A stretch of 64,000 nt of DNA from Cellulomonas cellasea (GTDB lineage Bacteria; Actinomycetota; Actinomycetes; Actinomycetales; Cellulomonadaceae). The translations under genes were made by a program, and so were the position numbers. Every line of letters starts with the position of its first letter. Position 1 is the stretch's first letter. The notes beneath the pieces are model-generated. The model was not told the origin of the DNA. It saw only the letters and a program-made list of their open reading frames with translations, and searched no databases. The stretch lies in assembly GCF_030372105.1 (NCBI RefSeq), contig NZ_JAUDBQ010000001.1, positions 310,001 through 374,000 of the forward strand. Direction: 5' to 3'. This document shows positions 26,032 to 36,721 of this stretch, piece by piece.

Positions 26032-27936
26032 CTAACGGGAGGTCGCGTCGCTGATGGCGGCTGCCAGGCGCGCGTCCCCCAGCTCCACCTGGGGCAGGTC
26101 GACCTCGGGCAGCGGCGCCCAGTGGATCGGCTGGTCGGAGAGGAGCTGTGCGGTGAGCACCGCTGTGACCGCCAACGTGATGAGCACCAGCACTGTGGCG
26201 CCGCGCCGCCCGGGCGCCACGACGGCCAGCAGCCGCCGGGTCCCGATCCGGGTGAGCCCCGACATCGGCCCCCACCACAGCAGGATCAGCCCGAGCAAGA
26301 ACGCCCCGCCGATGATCGCCGCCGCGACGAGCCCGTCGGGCGACTGGCCGGGCGCCGTGGAGCCTGGCGTCCACCCACCGCTGCCGATGAGCCACCACAG
26401 CGCCCCCAGCACGATCACCACGGCGCTGGCGGCGACCACCACTGACGGCAGCAGGCCCACGATGGCGCGCAGCAGGTGCCACGGGCTGCTGACCACGGCG
26501 ACCAGCGCGTCGCTGCCCCGCACGCCCTTGCGCTCGCGGCGCCGGTGCATCGCCTCGACGGTGGACCCGAAGGTCCGGGCCAGCACCAGCGCGACGGCGA
26601 GCGCGATGAGCGTCACCCCGGGGTACGTCATCGCGCCGACCACGGCGAGCAGCCCGAGCGAGCCCACGGTGCCCCAGCGGCGGCGGGCCGGCGGGCGTGT
26701 GTACCCGCCCTCGCCCTCGGGGTAGGCGTCGTCCGAGTACTCGCCGCCCTCGCCGCCCAGCGGCCACTGGCCCTCGTCGTGGCGGTCCCAGTCGCCCCCG
26801 CCGTCGGCGCGGTAGTCGTCGTGGCCGTAGTCGTCGTACGCCTGCTCCTGACGCGGGGGCGCCCCGAACACCGCGGTGTCGGCGGGCTGGTCGGCGCGCG
26901 GGTAGGCAGACTCTCGGCGCACTCCCCGCTGCACCGGGTACACCTGGGTGCCGCCTGCGGCGGCGCCCGCGCCCCACACGGCGGTGCTGTCGGCATCCTG
27001 CGCGGGCAGCCGCTGGGTGGCGGGGTCCGCGTCGAGCCGCTGTGTGGCCTGCCCCGAGGAGAACAGCTCGGTGTCGTGCGCGTCGCCCGCGTGCAGCACC
27101 ACGGTCTCGGAGGCCGCTGCCGTGTCGCCCGTGGCGGCGGCCTCATGCAGCTCGTCGACGAGCTCGGCGGGCGGCAGCCGGTCGGCGGCCTCCCCCGCGA
27201 GCGCCTGCCCCAGCGCTGCGGCGGTGCGCGGCCCCAGCCCTGCGAGGTCAGCCTCCCCGGAGCGGGCCCGGGCGATGACGGCGGCCAGCGGGCGCAGCCC
27301 GAACGGCGGGCGGCCCGTCGCCGCGAAGGCGAGCACGGCGGCCCAGCCCCACCAGTCGGTCTCGGGAGTGGGCTCGGCGTCGTCGAGCAGCTCGGGGGCC
27401 AGGTAGCCGGGGGTGCCGATCACCAGGCCGGTGGACGTGATACGGGGGTCGTCGGCGGCCTGCGCGATGCCGAAGTCGATGAGCACCGGGCCGGTGTCGG
27501 TGACGAGCACGTTGCTGGGCTTGAGGTCGCGGTGGACGACGCCGGCCTCGTGCACGGCCGCGAGCGCGCCGTGCAGCCCGTCGGCGAACTCGGCGAGCTG
27601 GTGGGGGTCGAGCGGGCCGTTGTCGCGGACGTGGTCCTCGAGGTTCCGGCCGGCGACGAGCTCGGTGACGATGAACGCCTCGGTGGAGTCGGCCTCGGCG
27701 TCGAGCACGGCGGCGACGGCCGGATGGCGCAGCCGTTGCAGGGCCACGACCTCGCGGCGCAGCCGATCGCGGGCCGCGGGATCGGCTCCCACGTGCGGGT
27801 GCAGCAGCTTGAGCGCCACCGCGTTGCCCGCCCCGTCGAGTGCCCGGTACACCGTGCCCATGCCCCCTGAGCCGAGGGGGGCCACCACCGTGTAGCCACC
27901 CACCTCGGACCCTGGCTCCAGTCCGATGCGCTCCAT
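26032..27936 (-). CDS. Serine/threonine protein kinase with C-terminal membrane domain
   Basis: A 634-residue Hanks-type kinase. The glycine loop is LGSGGMGTVY, Lys43 lies in ALKLLHP, the catalytic loop is VVHRDLKPSNVL, then LIDFGIAQ and GTPGYLAPELL. The middle region (about 290-420) is acidic and low-complexity with repeated TQRL motifs (ATQRLDADPATQRLP) that could themselves be phosphorylated. The C-terminal 200 residues contain about five membrane helices in place of the PASTA or single-helix layout of PknB. What the membrane domain senses is unknown. It is divergent from otsA. Confidence 0.92.
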   Translation of the reverse strand: MERIGLEPGSEVGGYTVVAPLGSGGMGTVYRALDGAGNAVALKLLHPHVGADPAARDRLRREVVALQRLRHPAVAAVLDAEADSTEAFIVTELVAGRNLEDHVRDNGPLDPHQLAEFADGLHGALAAVHEAGVVHRDLKPSNVLVTDTGPVLIDFGIAQAADDPRITSTGLVIGTPGYLAPELLDDAEPTPETDWWGWAAVLAFAATGRPPFGLRPLAAVIARARSGEADLAGLGPRTAAALGQALAGEAADRLPPAELVDELHEAAATGDTAAASETVVLHAGDAHDTELFSSGQATQRLDADPATQRLPAQDADSTAVWGAGAAAGGTQVYPVQRGVRRESAYPRADQPADTAVFGAPPRQEQAYDDYGHDDYRADGGGDWDRHDEGQWPLGGEGGEYSDDAYPEGEGGYTRPPARRRWGTVGSLGLLAVVGAMTYPGVTLIALAVALVLARTFGSTVEAMHRRRERKGVRGSDALVAVVSSPWHLLRAIVGLLPSVVVAASAVVIVLGALWWLIGSGGWTPGSTAPGQSPDGLVAAAIIGGAFLLGLILLWWGPMSGLTRIGTRRLLAVVAPGRRGATVLVLITLAVTAVLTAQLLSDQPIHWAPLPEVDLPQVELGDARLAAAISDATSR

Positions 27937-28054
27937 GCATCGACGGTATCCGCGCGGGGCCGTTGCCGCGCGCAGCCGCGCTCGACGGGGAGGCCGAGCG
28001 AGACATCCCAGGTCACGCTAGGGTCGAGAGAACCCCAAGAAGGAGTGTGCCTCG

Positions 28055-29506
28055 GTGGGATCTGCCGGTTATGACCTGGTCGTCGTCGCGAATCGCCTCC
28101 CGGTCGATGTGACGATCGGCCCGGATGGCGACGTGTCGTGGGACCGCTCCCCTGGCGGCCTGGTGACGGCGATGGAGCCGGTCATGGTCGAGGCCAATGG
28201 CGCATGGGTGGGCTGGAGCGGGGCCCCCGACGTCGAGCTCGAGCCCTTCGACACCGACGGCATGCGCCTGGTGCCGGTGCCGCTCTCCGAGGCCGAGGTC
28301 GCGGACTACTACGAGGGCTTCTCCAACGACAGCCTGTGGCCGCTCTACCACGACGTCATCGAGCCGCCCACGTTCCACCGGCAGTGGTGGGAGGTGTACC
28401 GCAAGGTCAACCAGCGGTTCGCCGAGGCCGCTGCCGCCCAGGTGGCGCCCGGCGGCACCGTCTGGGTGCACGACTACCAGCTCCAGCTCGTCCCGCGCAT
28501 GCTCCGCGAGCTGCGCCCCGACGTGCGCATCGGCTTCTTCAACCACATCCCCTTCCCGCCCCTGGAGTTGTTCGCCCAGCTCCCCTGGCGCACCGCCGTG
28601 GTCGAGGGCCTGCTCGGCGCGGACCTCATCGGCTTCCAGCGCGCCGGTGACGCGCAGAACTTCGTCCGGGTGGTGCGCCGGCTCACCGACCTCACCACCC
28701 GCGGCCAGATGATCACCGTGCCCGCCGAGGGCGACCGCCCCGAACGGCACGTCCGGGCCATGCCGTTCCCCATCTCGATCGACTCGAAGAAGTTCGACGA
28801 GCTGGCCCGCACCCCCGAGGTGCAGGCCCGGGCGAAGGAGATCCGCGCCGAGCTCGGCGACCCCGACGTCGTGCTGCTCGGGGTGGACCGCCTCGACTAC
28901 ACCAAGGGCATCCGGCACCGGATCAAGGCGTTCGGCGAACTCCTCGAGGACGGCCGGCTGAGCGTCCCGGAGACCGTCCTGGTGCAGGTCGCCAGCCCCA
29001 GCCGCGAGAACGTGGGCGCGTACCAGCAGCTGCGCGAGCACGTCGAGCTGCTGGTGGGCCGCATCAACGGCGACCTCGGCGAGCTGGGCCGCCCGGCGGT
29101 CCACTACCTGCACCACTCCTACCCCATGGAGGAGATGGCCGCGCTGTACCTCGCGGCCGACGTCATGCTCGTCACCGCGCTGCGGGACGGGATGAACCTC
29201 GTCGCCAAGGAGTACGTCGCGGCCCGCTCCGACGATCGCGGCGCCCTGGTGCTCAGCGAGTTCACCGGCGCCGCCGACGAGCTCACCAGCTCCATCCTGG
29301 TCAACCCGCATGACATCGCGGGCCTGAAGAACGCGATGGTCTACGCCGCCAACATCGACCCCCGCGAGGCGCGCAAGCGCATGCGCCGACTGCGCCGCAA
29401 GGTGCTGGAGAACGACGTCGCGGCCTGGTCGCACTCGTTCCTGTCGGCGCTCGCCGCAGTGCCGGCCCCGCAGAAGACCCAGGACACCCAGGAGCGTCAT
29501 GCCTGA
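28055..29506 (+). CDS. otsA: Trehalose-6-phosphate synthase (GT20)
   Basis: A 483-residue glycosyltransferase that makes trehalose-6-phosphate from a nucleotide-glucose and glucose-6-phosphate. It begins [14 protein letters not shown]. Conserved parts include [54 protein letters not shown] and [14 protein letters not shown]. The GTG is preceded by AAGGAG at 9 nt. A -10-like TAGGGT lies at about 28019-28024. It is followed by otsB with an 8-nt overlap, so synthesis and dephosphorylation are coupled. Trehalose serves as an osmo- and stress protectant. Confidence 0.97.
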   Translation: MGSAGYDLVVVANRLPVDVTIGPDGDVSWDRSPGGLVTAMEPVMVEANGAWVGWSGAPDVELEPFDTDGMRLVPVPLSEAEVADYYEGFSNDSLWPLYHDVIEPPTFHRQWWEVYRKVNQRFAEAAAAQVAPGGTVWVHDYQLQLVPRMLRELRPDVRIGFFNHIPFPPLELFAQLPWRTAVVEGLLGADLIGFQRAGDAQNFVRVVRRLTDLTTRGQMITVPAEGDRPERHVRAMPFPISIDSKKFDELARTPEVQARAKEIRAELGDPDVVLLGVDRLDYTKGIRHRIKAFGELLEDGRLSVPETVLVQVASPSRENVGAYQQLREHVELLVGRINGDLGELGRPAVHYLHHSYPMEEMAALYLAADVMLVTALRDGMNLVAKEYVAARSDDRGALVLSEFTGAADELTSSILVNPHDIAGLKNAMVYAANIDPREARKRMRRLRRKVLENDVAAWSHSFLSALAAVPAPQKTQDTQERHA

Positions 29507-30293
29507 ACCCCATGACCCCACGGCGGCCCTGGCCGCCCTCGCCGCCGACCAGTCCCGGCGGCCCGTGCTGCTCGCGCTCGACTTCGACGGCACCCTGGCG
29601 CCGTTGCAGGACGACCCGGCGGCCTCCCGCATCCTGCCCGACGGGGTCGGGGTGCTGGCCGACCTCGCGGCCACCGACGGCATCGTCCTCGCGCTCGTCT
29701 CCGGCCGCGCGATGGCGGACCTGCACGCCCTCGCGGAGGTCCCCGTCGGCACGCTGCTCGTCGGCAGCCACGGCGCCGAGCGCGCCCGCGTGACCGCGCA
29801 TGGCCTGGACCGCGACGTCGTGCGCCTCACCGACGACCAGGCGGACCGGCTGGCGGCGCTGGGCGCCGAGGCCGCGGCTGTCGCCCGTGGGCGCGAGGGC
29901 GTCTGGGTGGAGACGAAGCCGACAGCCGTGGTGGTGCACACGCGCCTGGCCGACCCCGAGGTCGCACAGGCAGCCGAGCAGGAGTCCCTCGCCCTCGGCG
30001 AACGGCTGGGCACCGGGGTGCTCCACGGCAAGGCGGTCGTGGAGCTCACCGTGCTGCACGCCAGCAAGGGCGAGGCGCTCACCGCGCTGCGCCAGGAGAT
30101 CGGGGCGCCCGTCGTGATCTACGCGGGTGACGACGTGACGGATGAGCGGGCGTTCGAGGCATTGGGCCCGGACGACGTGACCATCAAGGTGGGGGCGGGC
30201 GACACCGGCGCCCGATACCGGATCGACAGCCCGGAGGGCGTCGTGACGGCACTCGCCCGGTTCCGCGACGACCTGGCGGCTGCCGCCGGCTGA
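29499..30293 (+). CDS. otsB: Trehalose-6-phosphate phosphatase (HAD)
   Basis: A 264-residue HAD-family phosphatase that releases trehalose from trehalose-6-phosphate. Motif I LALDFDGTLAP supplies nucleophile Asp28 and Asp30. SGRAMADLHALAEVP and GSHGAE are typical of the family. Motif IV is VIYAGDDVTDERAFEAL. The start overlaps the otsA end by 8 nt. Length is normal. Confidence 0.96.
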   Translation: MPEPHDPTAALAALAADQSRRPVLLALDFDGTLAPLQDDPAASRILPDGVGVLADLAATDGIVLALVSGRAMADLHALAEVPVGTLLVGSHGAERARVTAHGLDRDVVRLTDDQADRLAALGAEAAAVARGREGVWVETKPTAVVVHTRLADPEVAQAAEQESLALGERLGTGVLHGKAVVELTVLHASKGEALTALRQEIGAPVVIYAGDDVTDERAFEALGPDDVTIKVGAGDTGARYRIDSPEGVVTALARFRDDLAAAAG

Positions 30294-30354
30294 TCAGCGC
30301 GAATCCCTCCCCGGTTCCGCGACGCGGACCGCCGCGCGTGGGTAGCGTGCCGGG

Positions 30355-31950
30355 ATGACCAGGCCGCACCAGATGCAGCCCGTCGCCCTCGAGGAAGAGG
30401 GCAGCGGGTTCCCGAACGGCGCGCGCTCCGACCGCCCCGACGCCGGGCCGGCCGCTGAGGGCGGCAACGGCTCTGGCTGGCGCCGTGCCGCACGGCGGGG
30501 GTGGCCCATCGCCGCCACTGTGGTCGTGGCCCTGGCGCTGGGAGGCGCCCAACTCGTGCTCGACGCCCGGGAGCGAGGGCGGCTCAACCAGCTCCGCTCG
30601 GTTCCCGGTGTGCTCGCCGCAGTCGACCCGTCCACCCTGCGCGAGCTGTGGAGCAGCGAGTCCCCCGGAGTCGCGACGGGAGCGAACGTCGGTGGCGACC
30701 TCGTCAGGGGCGTCGCCTCACCCGATGGCTCCCAGCTCGTCGAGCTCCTCGACGGGGGCAGCGGCGGCGCGCTGTGGTCCGCCCCCGTCGCGCCGCCAGA
30801 CCCGAACCTGGCCGAGGCGATCGTGACAGTCGGCCCCTGGTTCGGCCCCAGGTGCCAGCCCGTCCCGGACCGCGACCTGGTCTGGTGCACCGTGGAAGAC
30901 GAGTACCCGGTGCTCGACTCCGACACCGCATGGTCAGAGCACGGCAGGACCCGGACGGTGGTGCTCGACACCGCGACGGGCGCCGTGGTGAGCGACCACG
31001 AGATCGCGTCAGCCGGCGCGGCGGCCGTGCTCGGCGACGCGTTGCTGATCGCCACGACGGCTGCCGATGGCGCCGCGAGCGTCCACGCGTGGGACCTGCG
31101 ATCTGACCAGCCCTCGTGGCAGAGCGCGCTGCCCAAGTCTGAGGAGGGCGCCGCGTCCGGGGGCACATCCGACCTGGAGCCCGGGGCCCTCCAGACAACG
31201 GAAGCGGTCTGGATCACCGCACAGGGCGACACCATCGTCGTCCACGGGCATCGCGACGTCTGGGCCCTGTCGGAGGACGGGCAAGTGCTGCGGACCTTCC
31301 CCTTCGGCGACAGGCAGGCGTACGTCCAACTGCTCCGGGGCCAGTTGTGGTCCAAGCTCGACTACAGCGCCGCCAGCACGGCCATGCTGTCCCTGCTGCG
31401 CGCCGACGGGTCCTGGACCCAGCCCGTCGCGGAGCAGCCGGTGTCGCTGGCCATCGATGACGGCTCCGCGGCAGACCTCTGCTTCCTGAGCGGACGCGCC
31501 CGGCTCCGCGCCGTGGACTGCGAGTCAGGCGCCGAGAGGTGGGATGAGGCGTCGTCCGAGAGCACATCGGGGTTGCTCCTCGACGGGACGCTCTACTCGG
31601 CGACCAGGACCCAGGTCACCGCGATGAACGCGTCCACCGGCGAGTTGCGGTGGAGATCCGTGCGCGACGCGACCTTGTCGTTGAGCTCTGAACAGGTCTT
31701 CACCGACGGCGAGAGCCTCTTCGTGCTGGAGTACGCGCCAGCAGCCGACGGCGACAGCGGAGCGGCGCAGGGCACAACCGACCTCGTGGCCCTGTCGATG
31801 GCAGACGGCTCGGAGTCGTGGCGGATCCCGTTGACGGAGTCGTCCACGTACTCGTCGTTGTCCATCTCCGAGCTGGGCGGCCGCCTGGCCATCTCCACCA
31901 CCGATGAGTGGGGCGACAGCCACATCACCCGCGTGTACGGCAGCCCATGA
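30355..31950 (+). CDS. Membrane-anchored PQQ-like beta-propeller protein (1)
   Basis: A 531-residue protein. A cytoplasmic N-terminus (about 45 residues) precedes one membrane helix (WPIATVVVALALGGAQLVL region). The external part has repeated blade-like motifs (TGAVVSDHEIAS, ALSEDGQVLRTF, NASTGELRWRS, SMADGSESWRIPL) of the PQQ-binding-like propeller fold. No PQQ or metal site is recognisable, so a scaffolding or sensing role is likelier than dehydrogenase activity. TAGCGT (30343-30348) ends 6 nt before the ATG, suggesting a leaderless message. The next gene is a paralogue. Confidence 0.82.
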   Translation: MTRPHQMQPVALEEEGSGFPNGARSDRPDAGPAAEGGNGSGWRRAARRGWPIAATVVVALALGGAQLVLDARERGRLNQLRSVPGVLAAVDPSTLRELWSSESPGVATGANVGGDLVRGVASPDGSQLVELLDGGSGGALWSAPVAPPDPNLAEAIVTVGPWFGPRCQPVPDRDLVWCTVEDEYPVLDSDTAWSEHGRTRTVVLDTATGAVVSDHEIASAGAAAVLGDALLIATTAADGAASVHAWDLRSDQPSWQSALPKSEEGAASGGTSDLEPGALQTTEAVWITAQGDTIVVHGHRDVWALSEDGQVLRTFPFGDRQAYVQLLRGQLWSKLDYSAASTAMLSLLRADGSWTQPVAEQPVSLAIDDGSAADLCFLSGRARLRAVDCESGAERWDEASSESTSGLLLDGTLYSATRTQVTAMNASTGELRWRSVRDATLSLSSEQVFTDGESLFVLEYAPAADGDSGAAQGTTDLVALSMADGSESWRIPLTESSTYSSLSISELGGRLAISTTDEWGDSHITRVYGSP

Positions 31951-32008
31951 GCGGCGCCCGGACGGCCCCTGGCCCGACGCTGGACGCCGACATGACGGGG
32001 GTGGCCGC

Positions 32009-33568
32009 ATGAAAGGCCCGACGCGGATGGTGCCCGTCGTCCTCGACGAGGGCGACGGGGTGGTGTCGGCGCGCGGCGACGCCCAGGAGCCCGTCGCGGC
32101 CGACGGGCTCGCGCGGCGCCGCCTGCTGCGCTGGTGGCCCGTCGCGGCTGTCGCGGCCGTCGTCCTGGTGGGTGGCCAGGCAGTGCTCGACCAGCGCGAG
32201 CGCGCCGCGCTGGACCGCGTCGGCGACCTCCCCGGCGTGCTGCTCCCCCTCGACGCGTCGATGCGCGAGCTGTGGCGCACCGACGACCTGAGCGGGATGC
32301 CGACCTTGCGCGTGGGAGCGGACATCGTGCTGGGGGTGATGGAGCCCGACGGCTCCCAGGCGGTGCGAGCAGTCGACGGGGCAACCGGCGAGGCGCGATG
32401 GGAGGTGCCCGTCGCAGACCCCGAGCTGACGCGCGCCACCGAGGATGAGGGCCGCTGGCGCGTCCCGTACTGCGTCGACGCCAAGGATCTGGTGGTGTGC
32501 TCGGTGAACGACCGGTACGAGATCCCCCCCGACGCGTCACCGCTGTCCTCGACGCCCGAGCCGCCCCAGCCGACCAGGGCGAGGCTGGTGGTGATCGACC
32601 CCGTCAGGCACCGTGTCGTCGCGGAGCGCGAGGTCGCCATTGACTCCCCCACGGTGATCGCGGGCGATCAAGTCGCCACCAGCAGCACCGCCGCCGGCAC
32701 CGTCACCCTCGAGGCCAGCGACCTGCGGACGGGCGACGTGCGGTGGCGCCGGGAATTGCCCGACGCGGAGGTCTCGCCCGCCCAGGAGGAAGCGCGAGCC
32801 GCCGTGGAGCAGACGCTCGACGGCGGGGCCATCTGGCGCCAGGCCTGGCTCAACCCGTTGCCGGATGGCGGCCTCGTCGTCAGCGGGCAGCGGACCGAAT
32901 GGGTGGTGTCGGCGACGGGCGAGGTCCTCCATGCCGTCGCCCGAACGGAGCTGGGAGACCGGCTGACACATGTGCGCGAATCGACCCACATGCTCACGAC
33001 GGGCGGCGCGGCGCCGTCCGTGCTCGTCCATCCGGACGGCTCGCGCACCCAGGTTTCCGGTCAGCCGCTCATCCTCAGCGTCGATGACGGATCGGCGCCA
33101 GGGCAGTGCTTCGTGGGCGACTCCGCTCTCGCCGCCCATGACTGTGAGACAGGCGCACGGCTCTGGGAGGTCGACGTCGAGACGTACAGCGGCATACTTC
33201 TCGAGGGGGTGCTGTACCTCTCTGCCGGCGCTCAGATCGTCGCCGTCGACACCGCGCTGGGGCGCAGGCTGTGGACGCGGGAGCTCGCCGGGTCCGAGGC
33301 CGCCTGGGGCGGCAACACCCTCACCGACGGCCGCGACCTGTTTGTCGTGGACTGGCAGGCCGACGCGGATGGGCAGGCCGGTGGCGCAGCGTCGATGGGA
33401 GAGTTCAGCGTCGTCGCGCTCTCGAAGAGTGACGGCTCACAGCTCTGGGGCGCCCCGCTCGACATGCGGGGGAGGCGGCACGACGTCTGGGTCATGCCCG
33501 TGGGCGGGCGGCTCGTCGCCTGGCAGACATCGACCCCGGGACCGGCCCGCGTCTTCGGCAGCGGATAG
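32009..33568 (+). CDS. Membrane-anchored PQQ-like beta-propeller protein (2)
   Basis: A 519-residue paralogue of the preceding protein. Shared parts: a membrane helix after a cytoplasmic stretch (VAAVAAVVLVGGQAVLDQRER versus the neighbour's ALGGAQLVLDARER), then LPGVLLPLDASMRELW versus VPGVLAAVDPSTLRELW. Blade repeats include GATGEARWEVPV, DCETGARLWEVDV and DTALGRRLWTREL. ATG 32009 has GGGGG 7 nt upstream; longer frames upstream run antisense-like into the previous gene. Function is unknown. The pair arose by tandem duplication (inference). Confidence 0.82.
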   Translation: MKGPTRMVPVVLDEGDGVVSARGDAQEPVAADGLARRRLLRWWPVAAVAAVVLVGGQAVLDQRERAALDRVGDLPGVLLPLDASMRELWRTDDLSGMPTLRVGADIVLGVMEPDGSQAVRAVDGATGEARWEVPVADPELTRATEDEGRWRVPYCVDAKDLVVCSVNDRYEIPPDASPLSSTPEPPQPTRARLVVIDPVRHRVVAEREVAIDSPTVIAGDQVATSSTAAGTVTLEASDLRTGDVRWRRELPDAEVSPAQEEARAAVEQTLDGGAIWRQAWLNPLPDGGLVVSGQRTEWVVSATGEVLHAVARTELGDRLTHVRESTHMLTTGGAAPSVLVHPDGSRTQVSGQPLILSVDDGSAPGQCFVGDSALAAHDCETGARLWEVDVETYSGILLEGVLYLSAGAQIVAVDTALGRRLWTRELAGSEAAWGGNTLTDGRDLFVVDWQADADGQAGGAASMGEFSVVALSKSDGSQLWGAPLDMRGRRHDVWVMPVGGRLVAWQTSTPGPARVFGSG

Positions 33569-33664
33569 CCGCGCTAGGCAGGTCATTTCCCCCTTCTGGC
33601 ATGTGGCAGGATGGGCCGCGGACCGCAGGCTTCAGCGTCGAACGACGATGGCCGCCTTCGGACT

Positions 33665-33689
33665 GTGTCAGCGGCGACACTTCTGACAC
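33665..33689 (+). promoter_or_regulatory. Inverted repeat upstream of the sugar ABC ATPase gene
   Basis: GTGTCAG-N11-CTGACAC, a perfect 7-bp inverted repeat 50 nt before the ATG. A second small hairpin (CCGGCA...TGCCGG, about 33709-33725) lies just before the ribosome-binding site. Position suggests an operator in the promoter. The regulator is unknown. Confidence 0.4.
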
Positions 33690-33738
33690 CTTTCACAACG
33701 GATCGTCCGGCACGTACCTGCCGGTGAAGGGAACTGAC

Positions 33739-34866
<1,128 letters not shown>

Positions 34867-34884
34867 CCACCACGCACCACACCT

Positions 34885-34918
34885 GAGGGCGGGTCCGGCT
34901 GCTGCCGGGCCCGCCCTC
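34885..34918 (+). terminator. Terminator after the MsiK/UgpC gene
   Basis: A 15-bp GC-rich stem (34885-34899 with 34904-34918, one G-T wobble) and TGCT loop, 18 nt after the stop codon. No T-tract, as is common in high-GC actinobacteria. Confidence 0.88.
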
Positions 34919-34980
34919 GGGCGTTCCACCCTGATGAACCTGTGCGCATCCCACCAGCAGTCTCTGAGAGGATCGAGGCC

Positions 34981-36282
34981 ATGAGTCCCCGCCCGCAGCG
35001 GTTGCAGATCACCGCCGCGTCCCCCGATCCGGCACTGCTCGACCTCCCGTGGCACATCCCGCTCGAGGACTGGCCCGCCGAGAACCTCGCCGCGCTCCCC
35101 CGCGGCATCTCGCGGCACATCGTGCGATTCGCCCGCCTGTCCGGTCGCGTCATCGCGATCAAGGAGATCGGCGAGAGCGTCGCGTACCGGGAGTACGAGC
35201 TGCTGCGCCAGCTCAACCGCCTCGACGTGCCCTGTGTGGAGCCCGTGGGGGTCATCACCGGCCGCGCGACGCCCGAGGGCGAGCCGCTGGAGGCGGTGCT
35301 CATCACCAAGCACCTGCAGTTCTCGTTGCCGTACCGCGCGCTGTTCAGCCAGACGCTGCGCCCCGACACCGCCACGCGCCTCATCGACGCCCTCGCGGTG
35401 CTGCTCGTGCGCCTGCACCTCATCGGGTTCTACTGGGGTGACGTGTCCCTGTCGAACACCCTGTTCCGCCGCGACGCCGAGACGTTCGCCGCGTACCTGG
35501 TCGACGCCGAGACGGGCGACCTGCACGACACGCTCACCGAGGGGCAGCGCGCCTACGACCTCGAGGTCGCGCGGGTGAACATCATCGGCGAGCTCATGGA
35601 CCTGCAGGCCGGCGAGTTCCTCGAGGACGACGTCGACGCGATCGCCATCGGCGAGATGCTGGTCGACAGGTACACGGAGCTGTGGACCACGCTCACGGAT
35701 GCCGAGTCCTTCGGCCTGGACGACCGCTGGCGGGTGCAGGCGCGCATCGAGCGCCTCAACGACCTCGGGTTCGACGTGGGCGAGCTCGACATCACCACGG
35801 ACGTAGGCGGCACCACTGTCAGCATCCAGCCCAAGGTCGTCGACGCCGGGCACCACTCGCGGCGGTTGATGCGCCTGACGGGGCTCGACGTGCAGGAGAA
35901 CCAGGCGCGCCGGCTGCTCAACGACCTCGACTCCTACCGCGCCGCCACACACCGCCAGGGCGAGGACGAGTCCTTCGTCGCGCATGACTGGCTCACCGAG
36001 GTCTTCGAGCCCGCGGTGCGCGCTGTGCCCCGCGACCTGCGGCTCAAGCTGGAGCCCGCGCAGGTCTTCCACGAGCTGCTGGACCACCGCTGGTTCCTGT
36101 CCCAGCAGCAGCGCCGGGACGTGCCGATGGCTGAGGCGACCCGCTCGTATGTCGAGAACATCCTGCCGGGCCGCCCTGACGAGCAGGCGATCCTCGGGGT
36201 CAGCGCCGCCGACCTGCGGGAGGACGCCCACCCGACGGGCTCCCTGCCCGCCGTCGACGACGCCCCTGCCTCGAACGACTGA
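34981..36282 (+). CDS. DUF4032 domain protein with kinase-like core
   Basis: A 433-residue protein of the DUF4032 family. The N-terminal part resembles a lipopolysaccharide kinase-type fold: VIAIKEIGESVAYREYELLR could hold the ATP lysine and glutamate, and LIGFYWGDVSLSNTLF resembles a catalytic loop with Asp and Asn. YLVDAETGDLHD may hold the metal Asp. This suggests a phosphotransferase acting on a small molecule, but no substrate is known. The C-terminal part (about 280-400) is the DUF4032-specific segment. ATG 34981 fits; a GAGGAT 7 nt upstream may be a leaderless -10. Confidence 0.82.
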   Translation: MSPRPQRLQITAASPDPALLDLPWHIPLEDWPAENLAALPRGISRHIVRFARLSGRVIAIKEIGESVAYREYELLRQLNRLDVPCVEPVGVITGRATPEGEPLEAVLITKHLQFSLPYRALFSQTLRPDTATRLIDALAVLLVRLHLIGFYWGDVSLSNTLFRRDAETFAAYLVDAETGDLHDTLTEGQRAYDLEVARVNIIGELMDLQAGEFLEDDVDAIAIGEMLVDRYTELWTTLTDAESFGLDDRWRVQARIERLNDLGFDVGELDITTDVGGTTVSIQPKVVDAGHHSRRLMRLTGLDVQENQARRLLNDLDSYRAATHRQGEDESFVAHDWLTEVFEPAVRAVPRDLRLKLEPAQVFHELLDHRWFLSQQQRRDVPMAEATRSYVENILPGRPDEQAILGVSAADLREDAHPTGSLPAVDDAPASND

Positions 36283-36294
36283 GGCCCCGGCGAG

Positions 36295-36690
36295 ATGATC
36301 TCGTCCGAGTCTGCGCACTCCGCCCAGCGTGTGGTGGTCGGCTGGGCTGTGGCCACCGCGGTCACCGTGATGCTCGCGATCGGCATCGTGGCGTCCGCTC
36401 CCCTGGACCGCTCCCCCTCCCGCGGGTGCGCGAGCCAGGCCAATGAGATCCCGGAGCGCTTCCAGGACTTCTACGACGTGCAGGGGACGCGGACGTGGTT
36501 CCCCTTCGGTGTGGCGTGCGAGTGGACGTCGAGCGCAGGCACGTTCAAGGCGGGTCCGGGCTGGACGGTGACCCTGGCCCTCATCGCCCCGCTCGTCGCG
36601 GGCGGCGGCATGCTGGCCCACACGGCTGTCGCGTCCAGCCACCGTCGCACACTCGAGGACGAGGCCGCCGCCTCGCCCTCGCACCGCTGA
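36295..36690 (+). CDS. Small two-span membrane protein
   Basis: A 131-residue protein with hydrophobic helices at about residues 13-33 (VVVGWAVATAVTVMLAIGIV) and 92-112 (VTLALIAPLVAGGGMLAHTA). The loop between has a Cys pair (SRGCASQ, VACEWTS) and the segment FYDVQGTRTWFPFGVACEW. The family was not recognised. It starts 12 nt after the DUF4032 gene and is probably co-transcribed with it. Confidence 0.6.
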   Translation: MISSESAHSAQRVVVGWAVATAVTVMLAIGIVASAPLDRSPSRGCASQANEIPERFQDFYDVQGTRTWFPFGVACEWTSSAGTFKAGPGWTVTLALIAPLVAGGGMLAHTAVASSHRRTLEDEAAASPSHR

Positions 36691-36721
36691 ACGGCACGAG
36701 GGCGAGGGTGCGGCCCGGGGG

